Source: Mauremys mutica (Eukaryota; Chordata; Testudines; Geoemydidae). Taken from it: a stretch of 64,000 bases of DNA. Below are positions 49,404 through 61,928 of the stretch, piece by piece. Position 1 is the stretch's first letter. Each line of letters opens with the position of its first letter. Made by a program: the position numbers and the translations under genes. The stretch lies in assembly GCF_020497125.1 (NCBI RefSeq), contig NC_059079.1, positions 46,263,114 through 46,327,113 of the forward strand. Reading direction: 5' to 3'. Below the pieces are notes generated by a model that saw only the letters and a program-made list of their open reading frames with translations, did no database searches and had not been told where the DNA came from.

Positions 49404-51289
49404 GTAAGTGATTTTGTAACTAACCCATACAGCTATGTTAGGCATGAAATATTTTATTTTTGTAGAGGGGGAGATGGAAGTGTGGCTTCTCAACCGTTTT
49501 CCTTAACTTCATTTTTTTTCTTAAACACCACTTTATATGATCAAGCAAAAGTTATTGCTGCTTCACAGTAATATACTCAGGTCTCTTGGGACATGGAAGG
49601 GTAAGACTCCAGCTCTCAGATATGACTCCTTACATTCCAAGATGGCAACTTGCTGCTTCTCCAGAGTCTTTGGAAGGTAGCTGACTAGTCTGTGGGAAGG
49701 GAAAGAAGGCCAGTCAGCCACCCCTGGAAGACTTGAGATAGAGCAAGTTCACTGGACCTTTGCCTTAACATCTTGTGATAAGGCCATAATCCTAAACTCA
49801 TTACAGACAGCGGGTGCTGGGAGAGAAGGAGGACTACAAATTAGGTGAGTGAAGGATTGATGTACAGTAACTTGGACAGATGTTCAGATTTTGAACCAAA
49901 CTAGAATTTTGCCTCTTTTGAGAGGCAGCCACCCCTAGTTAAGGTCTGTGTTACATGTCGCAAAGTTCCAGGGGACAGGGAGGGAAAATCTGAATCCAAA
50001 GATTGAAGAAAAATAACAGGTTCTCTTTCACAATTGAAATAAAATAAACCATTCACTCATTGCTTGCAAATGATCCAGCAATAACTATGGGAAGGAACTA
50101 GAAGATACAAGTGTATATGTGGTCATAAGAGTTATTTTTGTCTTTCTCTAGGTCTAATAATCAGAAGAGACTAAAGTGTTCAAAGTTTTAATTAACAATA
50201 TACCATAGCTAAGTCCTATCTTGATAATTTTCACATCCTTTTCCATCTGTCCTGCTCCTGGAAGAAGGTCTATGATCACAGCAAATTAACAGAAGTAGTC
50301 AGACATGTTCCCACTACAGCAGGCTCTCTTCCCTTTGTCATAGTGGCATCTCTACCATCAGGATTAACTGTGAAGAGAAGACTTGCCAATATTTCCATTA
50401 CTGATGATTAGGTCCCACTAATTGTTTTCCCTTGTAGAAGAACAAATGCCTCCTAGCTCATTTGGTAGATCAGTACAGTTCCCAGTAAAGCACTAAACCA
50501 TCTCTCTGAGCACAGATTAACAGCAGGGCAGACTGTTCAAAAGATGCAAAAGAAATCAGAACAAAACCTTGCTTGCTCTAGCCAGAAAATACATTCAGAC
50601 AGCTCACAAAGAGGAGAAAAAAAATCTCTCTTTAAAAAGTATTACTCAAAGTCAGAAAAAGTGGAAGGAGGCTGAGGAGATGGTGCTCTGATGCTTTGTT
50701 TTTATACCCACTTTTGCCTAAGAACCTGGCTGGAATTCAATGGCATCTCTTTAAGATCCTGATTCAGCAAGGCAACTAAGTAGGCACTTAGCGTTAAGGA
50801 TATGAATAGACTATTGGCTACAACAGTGCTACTCACATGCTCAAAGATAGGTATGTACTGAAGTGCCTTGTCAAATCATGGCCTAGAGCCCTAAAATGAG
50901 GAAATGATTAATTTGAAACGCATTTTTGACAGTGTAGCACAGTTTAACTATTAGGCCTTCAGTCCTTCACCTTAATGAGAATCCAGTATCCCTTCAAATG
51001 AATTCGAAGGGAGTTTTGCCACAGTAGAGAATGTAGGATTGGGCCCTTAATTTTGACAAGTCCATAGCATTTTGAAATTTCATCTGCAAATATTGTAGAA
51101 GTTGCACTCATTCTCATGATGAAACAAAACATTTCAAGTGAGAAATTGTATGAAACTGACAGTGAAACAAGGAAATAAGGAGGGGGGATTTCATTCTCCA
51201 ATAGTCTTAGTTTTGTGACAGATTTTTTCTTTTGAAATTTCAGCAAAAATAGTTGAGGACATTTCTATGAACGAGGTTAGGGGAAAATA

Positions 51290-52590
51290 AGTTTGTTTGT
51301 TTGTTTTTAATGGGCAAAATGAAGAGAGACCTTTCTTGAACAAGTCTAGCACTCCATTCTTTGGAACAGGGACTTCAAATGTGGGTGGGAGTGGCCTTTG
51401 TGGGAGGGGATGGCCTTTTGCCGCCACATGAAAACCCTTAAAAATCCAAGTTATAAGCCTTTGAAAAAATAAAGGTTGCACATGCTCAAATAATTCTTAC
51501 ATTTTAGTAGCTATATTCACAGAGATTCAGTTTGCACAGAGCCTTTTCCAGCCCAGGGCTGAGCAGAACTTCCCCTGCAATTGCAGCTCTGAGCTGTTTT
51601 GGGCCATGCCAAGTCTGGACCTAGGCATCTGTGAAATGCCTTGTTGAAGTAACTCCCACCAGCACTGGTCATAAACATCCTTCCACCATGCAAGTCACAC
51701 CCTCTGTGTATGTGTGTAACTGCAGCCTGCCAGCCACACCTGGGTTACACTATGGCTATCATCAGACTTGTCTATACTTCAGGGTGACCTCAGCACACCC
51801 CCACTCTTAGATTTCTCCCCAGAATATTGTCCTATACTTCCCAGCCTTCTGAACAATACAAGTTATGTAAGGTCCATTATTTCTTTAAATAAATAATATC
51901 CACGGAACTTGCCACCCACCCAGTGGAGTTTCCAGATACTTTAGTTTAGACACACTGGGTCGGACAAAACAATAAAACAAGTTTCGTAACTACAAATGAT
52001 AGATTTTAAGTGAGTACAAGTACAGAGGCATAAGAGTCAGAAATGGTTGCAAGACAATTAAAATTAAAATACAAGGGGTGCTTAACTTAAACTACATTAA
52101 ATCCAAAGCAAACGTTCTCAGCACACGTTTCAAGCAGTCTTACTGACCCAACTACTTAGGCCAAGATCTCTTCTCCTAGAATCCAACTAATTCTTGCTGT
52201 GTCACTTCAGGACAGGAGGAGGAGATTGGGACAAGGAACTATGGTAGGGTGAGCCTAGGTCTGGAAGCTGGCAGAGGGGAAAGAGATGGAACCTGGGACT
52301 AGAAGCCAGGGGCAGGGGGGAGAAACAGGCCAGAAGAGTCTGTGACCAGTAAGAACACTCCTCTCCAAACCCGAGAATAGAACCCAAGATTCCAGAGTCT
52401 CACCATTCCCCTGGTTTCAGCGAATATCTGTGAAATCTGCTGGCAAAGTGTCCCATCCCTATTTAGGGCTGGTCCACATAGAGGATGGCAACCTACTACT
52501 GCTAGAATTTAGCCTGTTAGCTCAAGTGCCCGAGATGAGGGTGGTGGATCCACTGATGAACCGTGTAGGTGTCAACACATGATCAAATTT
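51290..52590. repeat. unnamed interspersed repeat, copy B
   Basis: Corresponds in order to copy A at about 11520-13045: AACAGGGACTTCAAATGTGG, TTATAAGCCTTTG, the purine-rich AGGAGGAGATTGGGACAAGG tract, ACACTCCTCTCCA, ATCTGTGAAATCTGCTGGC and GTGTCAACACATGAT. The purine tract is much shorter here. No terminal repeats or coding region are evident. Confidence 0.55.
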
Positions 52591-53149
52591 CATTTTTTTA
52601 AAACAAAAGAAAAACAACCCTAGAAAATTGCACAAAAATGTCCAGAGAACATTAAGGTTTCAAAGTAAAGTACCCAAAAGTTAGGAAAAGCCATAATTAA
52701 GTTTGGCTCTGCAGATATGTACAATTGTTCTATGTCTGTTAACAGCTTGCACCATGTTTTCACTAGATGGCAGCATAAGCTCATATCTGAAGCACAACTA
52801 TTATTATAAAAATATACAATTACAAGAAGGCCAAAAGAGGAGTGAGATTTTCTTTGTGGCTTTGACCAAGTTAGAAAAGAAAACTAGGTCTTAAAAATGA
52901 AATATTTACCTATAACTAGATTTTCAGAAAGCTTTCATAATCTTTTACCAGTAGTATTTTATAAAACAAATGACAGAGGAATGGAAGAGACTAGTTTCCA
53001 CCCTGTGCACCAACATTAAAGAAGAAAAGATGTAAAAAGATGTAGCAAATATTGATGAAGTATTAATATATAGAAATAATTTGTTACTAGTGAAAATGTA
53101 CAGAATTTAGACTAGAGGTTTACATTCTTCATAGAATTTTGTAATGAGT

Positions 53150-53430
53150 TTCATAGGGCTAAATATTGGAGCAATTACTTTAACAGTTTTATTAATGATT
53201 TCAGACCAAGCTAGAGCGCATATGGTAAGGTCATTACATATGCAGATGATAGCAAATTTAGAGGCATAATTATGGGTGGAGGTGGAGGGTGAAGATTGCT
53301 TAATCTAGATTATCCTATAAAATAGCTAAAATGTTTAGTGTTGGAACACGCTATTCAATACATGTTAGCACAAAGTGATATTCTTTAGAGAAATAATGCT
53401 CAAATAAATTATATTCTGAAAAGTTTTCAG
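53150..53430 (+). pseudogene. decayed CR1-like reverse-transcriptase fragment
   Basis: One frame reads FINDFRPS, stop, then SAYGKVITYADDSKFRGII. The YADD box preceded by a FIND block is the catalytic centre of CR1/Jockey reverse transcriptases. Sequence on both sides is too worn to follow. It is much older than the LINE at 58.7 kb. Confidence 0.45.
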
Positions 53431-54129
53431 TGAGTTAATATGATGGTGAAAAGGGTTCCATGTATAAATCTGAGCAGGATGTGAGAGGGAGAGCCATTCA
53501 GGCTGGATTCTAGTAAACATGATTCTACATTTGAGATTTGCTTTGTAATAAAAAAACAGCAAATTGTTACCTGAGTTTACCTGAGCAACATTATAAAACA
53601 ACTTTTAGGCATTGAAGTCTTTTGTTAAAATATGTAGTTCATGACTACAATGGTCTTTGCATCTTTGATTCAATGGTACCTTTAAAAATTGAGTAAAGTG
53701 AATATACAGTAGAAACTAAGTTACATTGAATGGGATCATTCAAAAATTTAGAGACCATTCTCTAAATGGAATCAATACTTTGACCTCAGTAAGATAAAAT
53801 AATACTGTTGAGCCTAGGGTGTTGATTCTTATGAAAGTTTTCTGACATTGCTCAGTGTTTTAATTGATTAATAATCTTGCTCATTTTAAAGTTGTCTTCC
53901 TCCTCAGACAATGAATGTGCTGTTTATAACATATTTGTTTATTTGTTGAAAGCAAGAAATTGCACCATGTCAATTAAAACTCTGGCACACCACCACTTTG
54001 ACTCAATTAAAGCTCAAAAGAGAGTAAGAGTATGCATTAGCCTCACTGAATGTAATCTGAATCTTTAATAATTTGGATGCAAAAGAACAAGCTTCGCTTA
54101 GTTTTTAAGTATAAATAAATGTATTGGGC

Positions 54130-55400
54130 AATGCATAGGTGCTGGCTGGCCAAAAGGTCTTCTCCCCCCTCCACCCCGTTTCCTCACTGATATGTTAGTC
54201 TTGGGGTGAAATGCAGGGCCTCCTCAGTGGATGCTCTTTTACTCTAGAATGGGCTTCCCTTATTCTTCTGGCAAGCCTAACTGACCCCAAACATATATTT
54301 TAAGGCCTATCTGGACAGTAGACACTTGATATGGATTTAGTCAGACCACAACTTCGTTATTAGATGTCTGGCACTACCCGGGAGATAGAATTGTACAGTG
54401 CAGGTAACCCCATGTTTATTCCATAATTACCCAGAGGGTTTCCACCAGCTCCCGCTCTTTTTCCATCCAGGTCCTTCCAGAAAATCCATTGACCTTATAG
54501 GAGGTAAGGTGGGCTATAAGAAAGGGGTTGCCTCCCAGCCGTTCCAACCATAGGAGCCCAAACCCCACACTGTTCTGTTCCTTTAACCAGCACCTCCTTT
54601 TTAAGTCCTTTACCAGGCCATTTATCTGGTCACTGGATGCCTTCCGTATGGAGTATCTGCACTGAACATCTGCCACAAGGAGGCACCAGCAATTATCTTT
54701 TCTGCGTCCCCCCACCCAAACCCAGTCACATTTCCAGACATCTTCCAATGGCCTTTTGTATAGCAGCCCAAAACATGTCACCCCCCCAAATTTGGTCAGG
54801 TGAACCCCCTTCTCCCAAACGAACTCAGTTTCTTCATTGTGCAAGGATAGTCGAGGACTTCTGCAAACTGAGTTGCCAATGCCATGTACCTCAACACCTT
54901 CCCCATCCTGATGGGCCATATAGGTGACCAGCATCCCAGATCCTCATATGCCACGGCTCCATGGCACCAGCAGTATCTATTTGAGTTCATTGCTAGCTCC
55001 TGATGCAAGCCCATGCACTTTGTTGAACTGAAAAGAGACAGGGAATCCACTATGCCATCATCCAAATGTGGGCATGTGCTTGGCAGGAAAATAGGTTAAG
55101 GCTTAAACATTGTGGCACAAATTCCCTCACTAACTTCATAATCCTGCGTGAGGTGGAAGTTTGGTGATTAATAACATGGAGAAGGAGGTTTCCAATGCCA
55201 GGGTTTGCATCTTTAAAGCCTTCCATCCCTTACATTTCCCAGGGGGTGAGTCAGTTCTGCAAAGCTGACCACCACCTACCTTTTTGCAGCAGTTGGACCT
55301 TGTTTCCTCCCCACTGTCATAAAGCACTACTGACTTCCTCTGGCAAGCCTGGACAACACCCCCTTTTCCTTTAAGTGTGGTGCGGTCATTTACTCAGGTT
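54130..55400. repeat. unrecognised repeat-like block with open frames
   Basis: Composition is richer in C than the flanks, and open frames occur on both strands (54416-54934 minus, 54637-54927 plus, 54796-55065 minus). The minus-strand product (KASSDQINGLVKDLKRRCWL, FGLLWLERLGGNPFLIAHLT) is not one I recognise. The right part (55198-55390) is shared with 42837-43011. Together these suggest an unclassified retroelement copy rather than a host gene. Confidence 0.45.
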
Positions 55401-55854
55401 TCTGTTGAGGAGGTGTTGGAGCAGGATTTGGAGTTGGAGGGTTATTTTTTGTTCTATTTTTAGACCATATTAGTTGGCATTGTGTCTGCTGAGCTGTATT
55501 AATTTACAGTATATGGTTTTTTAAAACAGTGTAAGTGTGCCCACTAATAGCAATGGACATCTTACAAATTCTATTCTATATAGGCATTTATAGAATATGC
55601 TCATGACTGTAGTATCCTAGTGCCTTGGAATAGTGCATTAAGCAACATGACTACATCCTCCCTGTGTTCGTTCTCATCTCATCCCCAGACAAAAAGCATA
55701 TGCAGTTGAGTGTCTTGTTTTGGTAGGCTTTGAGAGCATTTTAAAATTAAATATGCCTGTTGCTATGTGTATGTTAGAGAGGCAAGGTCAATATTATACA
55801 TATATATACACACACACACACCCCCCATGCATATGAAGTGGAAAGTGGTGATGT

Positions 55855-56400
55855 TTTCTTAGTTCGGAGAGAACTCATTCCACAGTTTTGGCCCATCCCC
55901 AGAGAAAGTTCTCTCTCCCATACAGACGGGCTTTACTACTATTGTTCCGACTAGTGAAGTTGTTGACCGCTGTCTTCATCCTGGATGGTCTTTTAGGTAT
56001 CCTAGGCCTACGCCATGGAGAGCTTTGAAGATGAGGACAGAGACCTTGAACTTAATTGGAAATTCTGTGGGAAGCCAGTGTAGAGAGCAGAGGACACGTG
56101 TCATGTGCTTATGGTAGCCTGTGCTGTTGAGGAGATGTCCTGCAGGGTTTTGTACCCGTTGGAATTTTCTAAGTGCTGAAGGCTTCTTGCCCAAGTGTAT
56201 CACGTTGCTGTGATCCAGACAAGAGGGAATGAATGCATGAATAAATGCACCAGGTCTTTGTCTACTAGGGTGGGACAGAGTCTCCTAGCCAAGCGGAGAT
56301 GATAGAAATAATTACACAAGGCTGTTGCTATGTGATTTAAGGGCCTGATTGTGATTTAACAATCTTTCTGGAGTCAGGGGCAGACAGAGGAGGGAATTAT
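55855..56400 (-). mobile_element. L2-like LINE remnant, 3' end of reverse transcriptase
   Basis: The minus-strand frame 56203-55976 reads KKPSALRKFQRVQNPAGHLL, NSTGYHKHMTRVLCSLHWLP and FKVSVLIFKALHGVGLGYLK. The LQxVQNxAARL...SLHWLPxxFRIxFKxxxLxxKALxGxxPxYL pattern is the signature end of L2-type LINE proteins. Minus-strand sequence below 55976 (GERTFSGDGPKLWNEF-like once a shift is allowed) continues it. Several frame breaks mark it as old. Confidence 0.75.
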
Positions 56401-58663
56401 GACTGTGTTATATCTCTCCCCTTGAATCCTCCTCTTGGTCCAGAGGAAAAGGGGTCTGCTACTAGTGTAACCCGTTAGCAGATTATTTCTGCTTCCACAT
56501 CACCTCAGCTCTGCCTGTCCCTGCCCACTCCTCACTCACTGGCATGGGATGAGGAATAGTGGCTCCCTGGAGACTGTTCTCATCCTTATGATGTGATCCT
56601 GTGCATGGGCTTAATGAGGTGCCTTATGTACCTTTACTCCCCTGTGCAGGCATTTAGAGCAAAAGACAATTTTACCTGAACATTAATCAGATTAATAGCT
56701 GCAAAGTACTTTCCCTACAATTCCACTAGAGAGCAGACTTAATTTATACATAGCCTTACAGTCCAAAGAATAGTTTTGAAATTGACTCACTAGGAACAGT
56801 CACTTTGCATAACCTGATGATGGTCTAAATCCAGCTCTTCCAGGGACCCAATAACTTGCTTTCACATTCAGTTATGTATATCCAGTCATTAAATCAGGTG
56901 TTAATCCTCCCTTTACAGTTGACTTTACGTATTATATTGCTAATATTCACATTTAAATACCTGCCTGATATAAGAAGCTAATACAAGAAAATCCTCTACC
57001 AGCAAATCCTTTGAAAATTATGCATTGCATGGTCCAGAATTAATGCAGAAATAAGGAGCCAGGGTTTAAAGAGGATATTTTTTAAAAAAGGAAATTAAAA
57101 ATGAATCTCTCCGCTTGCCTTCATTTGTACAACTTTAGGATTGCATCAACAAATTGGCTTTAATATATTTCTACACAATCTAACACACAAGTGTAGAGGT
57201 TAATTCTGAGGATTGAGGGTGTGATTTCTTTAGCAAATGCTAGCATTTAGTTAGCAATCCATTCCACCATTGCATAATGCAGGCAGACACTGTTTGGTAA
57301 CACTGCACAGCTCAAAACTGTGTGTGTCAGGCTGTGAACCAGAAAACCAGGGAGCTACAGAGTCAATGTATGCTCAGCATCCTGAATAAACATCCCCTGT
57401 GTGTTTTCTATATACAAGCACTGTCCCTTCTCAACCACAGAAGAAAGTACAATGTAGACAACTTGTCATTGCCCAGCAAATTTTAGATTTTTCTCAAATC
57501 TGACCACCCCATTTTGCTTTAAATGATCACCACACTCAACAGTCAGATATTCACATGACAAAACTTGAAGCTGGAGACCCACAAAATGTTGACAATCTTT
57601 AAGACAACATGCTGAAAAAAATCCTTAAACAAATATGCAAGGTTGCATTTAAATGTTTAATTATTTTATTGTAAAATGTGATAAATTCACACAAAATTTC
57701 ACAAATAACTTGGTTTCCATCTATTTGTGTATTCTCACCCCCCATTTTAAAATGAGCATTTGTAACAGTCACATTTAAAAAGCTGAGAGAGATTAGTGAT
57801 TCCAGTGATGTTTCCCATTTCAAGAATACAGAATTCTTTGCAAACGAAAAATGGAAGAAAATGTTAAAGGTTGACCACTTATACCCATAAGCCTACCTCA
57901 TTTCTGTAGGAAAGACTTCACTCTTGTAGGGTACACCAGCATTTTAGCCAAAGTTTGGCAGTGCTTACTCAGGCAAAGCTCCCATTGGACTCAGTTGAAC
58001 TTTGGTTTAGAGAATGTTCAGGAAAATCTAAGAGCAGTGATGTGACTGTAGTTCATGTTTGAGGCTGAACACCCTTCAATCCCGACAGCTGACCCAGTTA
58101 GACAAAAGCAAACATGGCCCTATGTTACATAAACTAAACCCTTCGTCAGGGAACCCTTCAAGTGCAGGAGTGGTAAGCGTCCAACAGAACATCCCCAATG
58201 GCCACATAATAGGAAAGATACAAGACAATCACAGATAAATCAATTGATAATGGACCCAGATGTATATTTCTGAGATCAAAGAGTAGCGGTTCAAATATTT
58301 CAGGAGTAGTGGAAGTTGATCTATTGACAGCGCCACTGATCAAACCCTGAATTACCATTATGTGAATGAAGGAGAAGAGAATGCAGTTGTCATGAGCATT
58401 TTCTCCTAGATCTGAAATGGGAAAATCACCTATGTCTTCCTACTGATACTTGTGGAACCCAAGTTCTGGCTGAGAACTGAAGAGATAAGGGTTCCATGAT
58501 CCTAACAAACACCCTGGCTGAAACAAATATGGTTCTTAACTTTTTAGCTATGACACTGAGTGATCGACTCATTTGGCAACATAGAACTAGAGCACCTCTT
58601 TACATCCTAACCCAAGATTTAGTTCTTCCTATTGGTATGGCTCTTGAGGTTGGAAATTGAGAG

Positions 58664-59932
58664 ATGTTTCTGAATATGAATCAAGTTCTCACCTACCGTG
58701 AACGAACAACAAAAAGTAATACAGTTGCAAGTAGAAAAGTTTTTGTGGCCTGTTGTGAAAAGTCATACATGGATCCTATTGTGTGTCTATTAGAATTCTT
58801 TGAAGGGGTCAACAAACATGTGGACAAGGGGGATCCGGTGGACATAGTGTACTTGGATTTCCAGAAAGCCTTTGACAAGGTCCCTCACCAAAGGCTCTTA
58901 CGTAAATTAAGCTGTCATGGGATAAAAGGGAAGGTCCTTTCATGGATTGAGAACTGGTTAAAGGACAGGGAACAAAGGGTAGGAATTAATGGTAAATTCT
59001 CAGAATGGAGAGGGGTAACTAGTGGTGTTCCCCAAGGGTCAGTCCTCGGACCAATTCTATTCAATTTATTCATAAATGATCTGGAGAAAGGGGTAAACAG
59101 TGAGGTGGCCAAGTTTGCAGATGATACTAAACTTCTCAAGATAGTTAAGACCAAAGCAGATTGTGAAAAACTTCAAAAAGATCTCACAAAACTAAGTGAT
59201 TGGGCAACAAAATGGCAAATGAAATTTAATGTGGATAAATGTACAGTAATGCACATTGGAAAAAATAACCCCAACTATACATACAACATGATGGGGGCTA
59301 ATTTAGCTACAACAACGAGTCAGGAAAAAGATCTTGGCGTCATCGTGGATAGTTCTCTGAAGATGTCCACGCAGTGTGCAGAGGCGGTCAAAAAAGCAAA
59401 CAGGATGTTAGGAATCATTAAAAAGGGGATAGAGAATAAGACTGAGAATATATTATTGCCCTTATATAAATCCATGGTACGCCCACATCTCGAATACTGT
59501 GTACAGATGTGGTCTCCTCACCTGAAAAAAGATATTCTAGCACTAGAAAAGGTTTAGAAAAGGGCAACTAAAATGATTAGGGGTTTAGAGAGGGTCCCAT
59601 ACGAGGAAAGATTAAAGAGGCTAGGACTCTTCAGCTTGGAAAAGAGAAGACTAAGGGGGGACATGATAGAGGTATATAAAATCATGAGTGATGTTGAGAA
59701 AGTGGATAAGGAAAAGTTATTTACTTATTCCCATAATACAAGAACTAGGGGTCACCAAATGAAATTAATAGGCAGCAGGTTTAAAACAAATAAAAGGAAG
59801 TTCTTCTTCACGCAGCGCACAGTCAACTTGTGGAACTCCTTACCTGAGGAGGTTGTGAAGGCTAGGACTATAACAATGTTTAAAGGGGGACTGGATAAAT
59901 TCATGGTGGCTAAGTCCATAAATGGCTATTAG
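58664..59932 (+). pseudogene. LINE reverse transcriptase, one internal stop
   Basis: Ordered motifs are YLDFQKAFDKVPHQRLLRKL, SGVPQGSVLGPILFNLFIND, EVAKFADDTKLLKI with an intact FADD box, and WQMKFNVDKCTVMHIGKNN. The thumb region follows: QEKDLGVIVDSSLKM and SMVRPHLEYCVQMWSPHLKK. A single in-frame stop separates this from [20 protein letters not shown] ... [18 protein letters not shown]. The LINE part of the frame begins near 58715; residues before that come from flanking DNA. It has no host role. Confidence 0.88.
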
Positions 59933-60135
59933 CCAGAATGGGTAAGAATGGTGTCCCTAGCCTCTGTTCGTCAGAGGATGGAGATGGATGGCAGGAGAGA
60001 GATCACTTGATCATTGCCTGTTGGATTCACTCCCTCTGGGGCACCTGGCATTGGCCACTGTCGGTAGACAGATACTGGGCTAGATAGACCTTTGGTCTGA
60101 CCCGGTACGGCCTTTTTTATGTTCTTATGTCCCAC
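58715..60135 (+). mobile_element. CR1/L3-like LINE, 5'-truncated, plus strand
   Basis: Contains the reverse transcriptase from VDIVYLDFQKAFDKVPHQRL onward and ends in a typical tail: TGGGCTAGATAGACCTTTGG, TCTGACCCGGTACGGCC and TATGTTCTTATGT. The coding part is interrupted by one stop (TAG at 59555-59557), after which the same frame continues from 59558 to a natural-looking end at 59932. The endonuclease and ORF1 are absent, the usual 5' truncation of LINE insertion. It is much better preserved than the other LINEs here, so it is comparatively young. Confidence 0.88.
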
Positions 60136-61069
60136 ATAAAAACTGTTCGATCATTATCCTTTCCAGATCCTAAATTCAGACAATTTCCCTTACCCAGTCC
60201 ATTTAGCTGGCTGCGTCCACTAGCATTTTTTCCACAAAGTTGTCTAACATTTCTTAGAAAAGGTCTGTGATGATGGGATGGTTAAAACTCCAGCAACTGG
60301 TCTACACTAGTGCTCCCATCACACCTACCATTAGCAGAGGTACTACATTGATATTGCAACAACAGAGGACATTAAGAAACAATTATTTAGACAAAATCTT
60401 AGTCATTGATCTTGCTGAATGTTTAGCCTTTCTTCACATTCCCATTCCAGTGAATCCCTTCTCCACAAACCTGACGTGAAAAGGCCCCTAGGATACAGTG
60501 TGCTGAAGCATTCAGAAAACATATCCCGGTTTTTATTTCATTTGACAGTAACTCATTAGTTCAGCTGGTTTCAAGAGAACCATGTCTAAAATGGCTGCCT
60601 GATTGCATCTATCGCTGTTACAGCCTGGCAACACTCAAACTTGAAATTCATGTCAAGGCCCATTCTGAGAGAGGCAGATCTGCTACAGCAGCTAGCTTCC
60701 AAACTGTGCAATACAGGAGACTTATAAAGCAGCCATAATGTCTTCGCTGTACACATTTGACAAACACACACTATTGTTCAGATTCAGCCTCCAGAGAGGA
60801 GCCCACCTATTAATGTTACAGACTTATTTCTGAGCTACAGAGGCGTAGACCATCCAACCCTCAATATATGATTTGTTATGCACTAGACAATCTTCTTGCA
60901 GGGCTGAATGTTCTGTGACTTTCTAAACACTTTCCTCTGTAACTGGATATTCTATTGGAGTATTTTCACCTCCTCCTTGCAATGAACTGATCATTGGAGC
61001 AACAGGGACAGGTAAAGTATTTCAGCAAGGATAGCATGAGATGGACATAACACGGTCAAGTACCTTACA

Positions 61070-61814
61070 CAGAGGTGAAAGTAAGCTGGAACGCCCCAGT
61101 ACGGTGTACCAGCAAGAGCCGATGTGCCGTACAGGGACGGCCCAGCTTTCCCAGGTGGCAATTTAAAGGACCTGGGGCTCCCAGCAGCAGCTAGAGCCCT
61201 GGGCCCTTTAAATTGCTGCCAGAACCCTGCTGCCGAAGCCCTGGAGTAGCGGCGAGGCTCCGGGGGTTATTTAAAGGGTTGGGGCTCTCACTGCCTCTAC
61301 TGCCCTGGGCCCTTTAAATAGCTGCCAGAGCCCTACTGCTGCTACCCCAGGGCTCCAGGGACTATTTAAAGGGCTGGGGTGGTAGAAGCAGGGGAGTCCT
61401 GGGCCCTTTAAATAGCCCCTAGAGCCCTGGAGTTGTGGTGGGGTTCTGGGGGCTATTTAAAGGGCCCAGTGCTCCTGCTGCCTCTACGGCCTTGGCCCTT
61501 TAAACCGCTGCTGGAGCCCCCAGCTGCCGCTGCTACCCCAGGGCTCTGGCAGGTTCCGGCAGCTATTTAAAGGGCCGAGGCTGTAGCAACGGCCGAGCTC
61601 TGGGCCCTTTAAACTGCTGCCGGAGCCCCCAGCTGCTGCTGCTACCCCAGCGGGGGAGGGGAGGGGAGGGCACTTACCAGTACAAGGCAGGCCAGGGCTG
61701 GCTCTGACCCCCCATCCTTGCCCCTTCCGCCCAAGGCTCTGCCCCTTCCGGGGGCCAGAGCCGGCCCCAACCCAGCCCCATACCGGTAAGTCTCTATGTC
61801 TACTTTAACCCCTG
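61070..61814. mobile_element. hAT-type element with TTTAAA-rich tandem interior
   Basis: The ends CAGAGGTGAAAGTAAGC and TACTTTAACCCCTG are inverted repeats with mismatches. The 8-mer ACCTTACA flanks both sides exactly (61062-61069 and 61815-61822). Subterminal CCCCAGTACGGTGTACC and CCCATACCGGTAAGT also mirror. The interior (about 61160-61620) alternates GGGCCCTTTAAATNGCTGCC and GCTATTTAAAGGGCC, units that are inverted copies of each other. Non-coding. Confidence 0.88.
61160..61630. repeat. alternating inverted units inside hAT element
   Basis: About ten TTTAAA-centred blocks, flanked by GGGCCC or GGGCC, alternate with CCCCAGGGCTCC-type segments. Adjacent units read as inverted copies of one another, so the array could fold into several small hairpins. 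Confidence 0.8.
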
Positions 61815-61878
61815 ACCTTACAGCTTTAGAGCTATAGGAGCACATTAAATCTCATCAGAGGACCTAAAAAATAATCAA

Positions 61879-61928
61879 TTTTTTTTGTGGATACAGACTA
61901 ACACGGCTGCTACTCTGAAACCTGTCAG
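61879..61928 (+). repeat. fragment of turtle-type short interspersed sequence
   Basis: GTGGATACAGACTAACACGG followed by CTGCTACTCTGAAACCTGTC is a tract I recall as very common in turtle genomes. It follows a T-rich run. Only about 50 bp is present. Confidence 0.5.
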
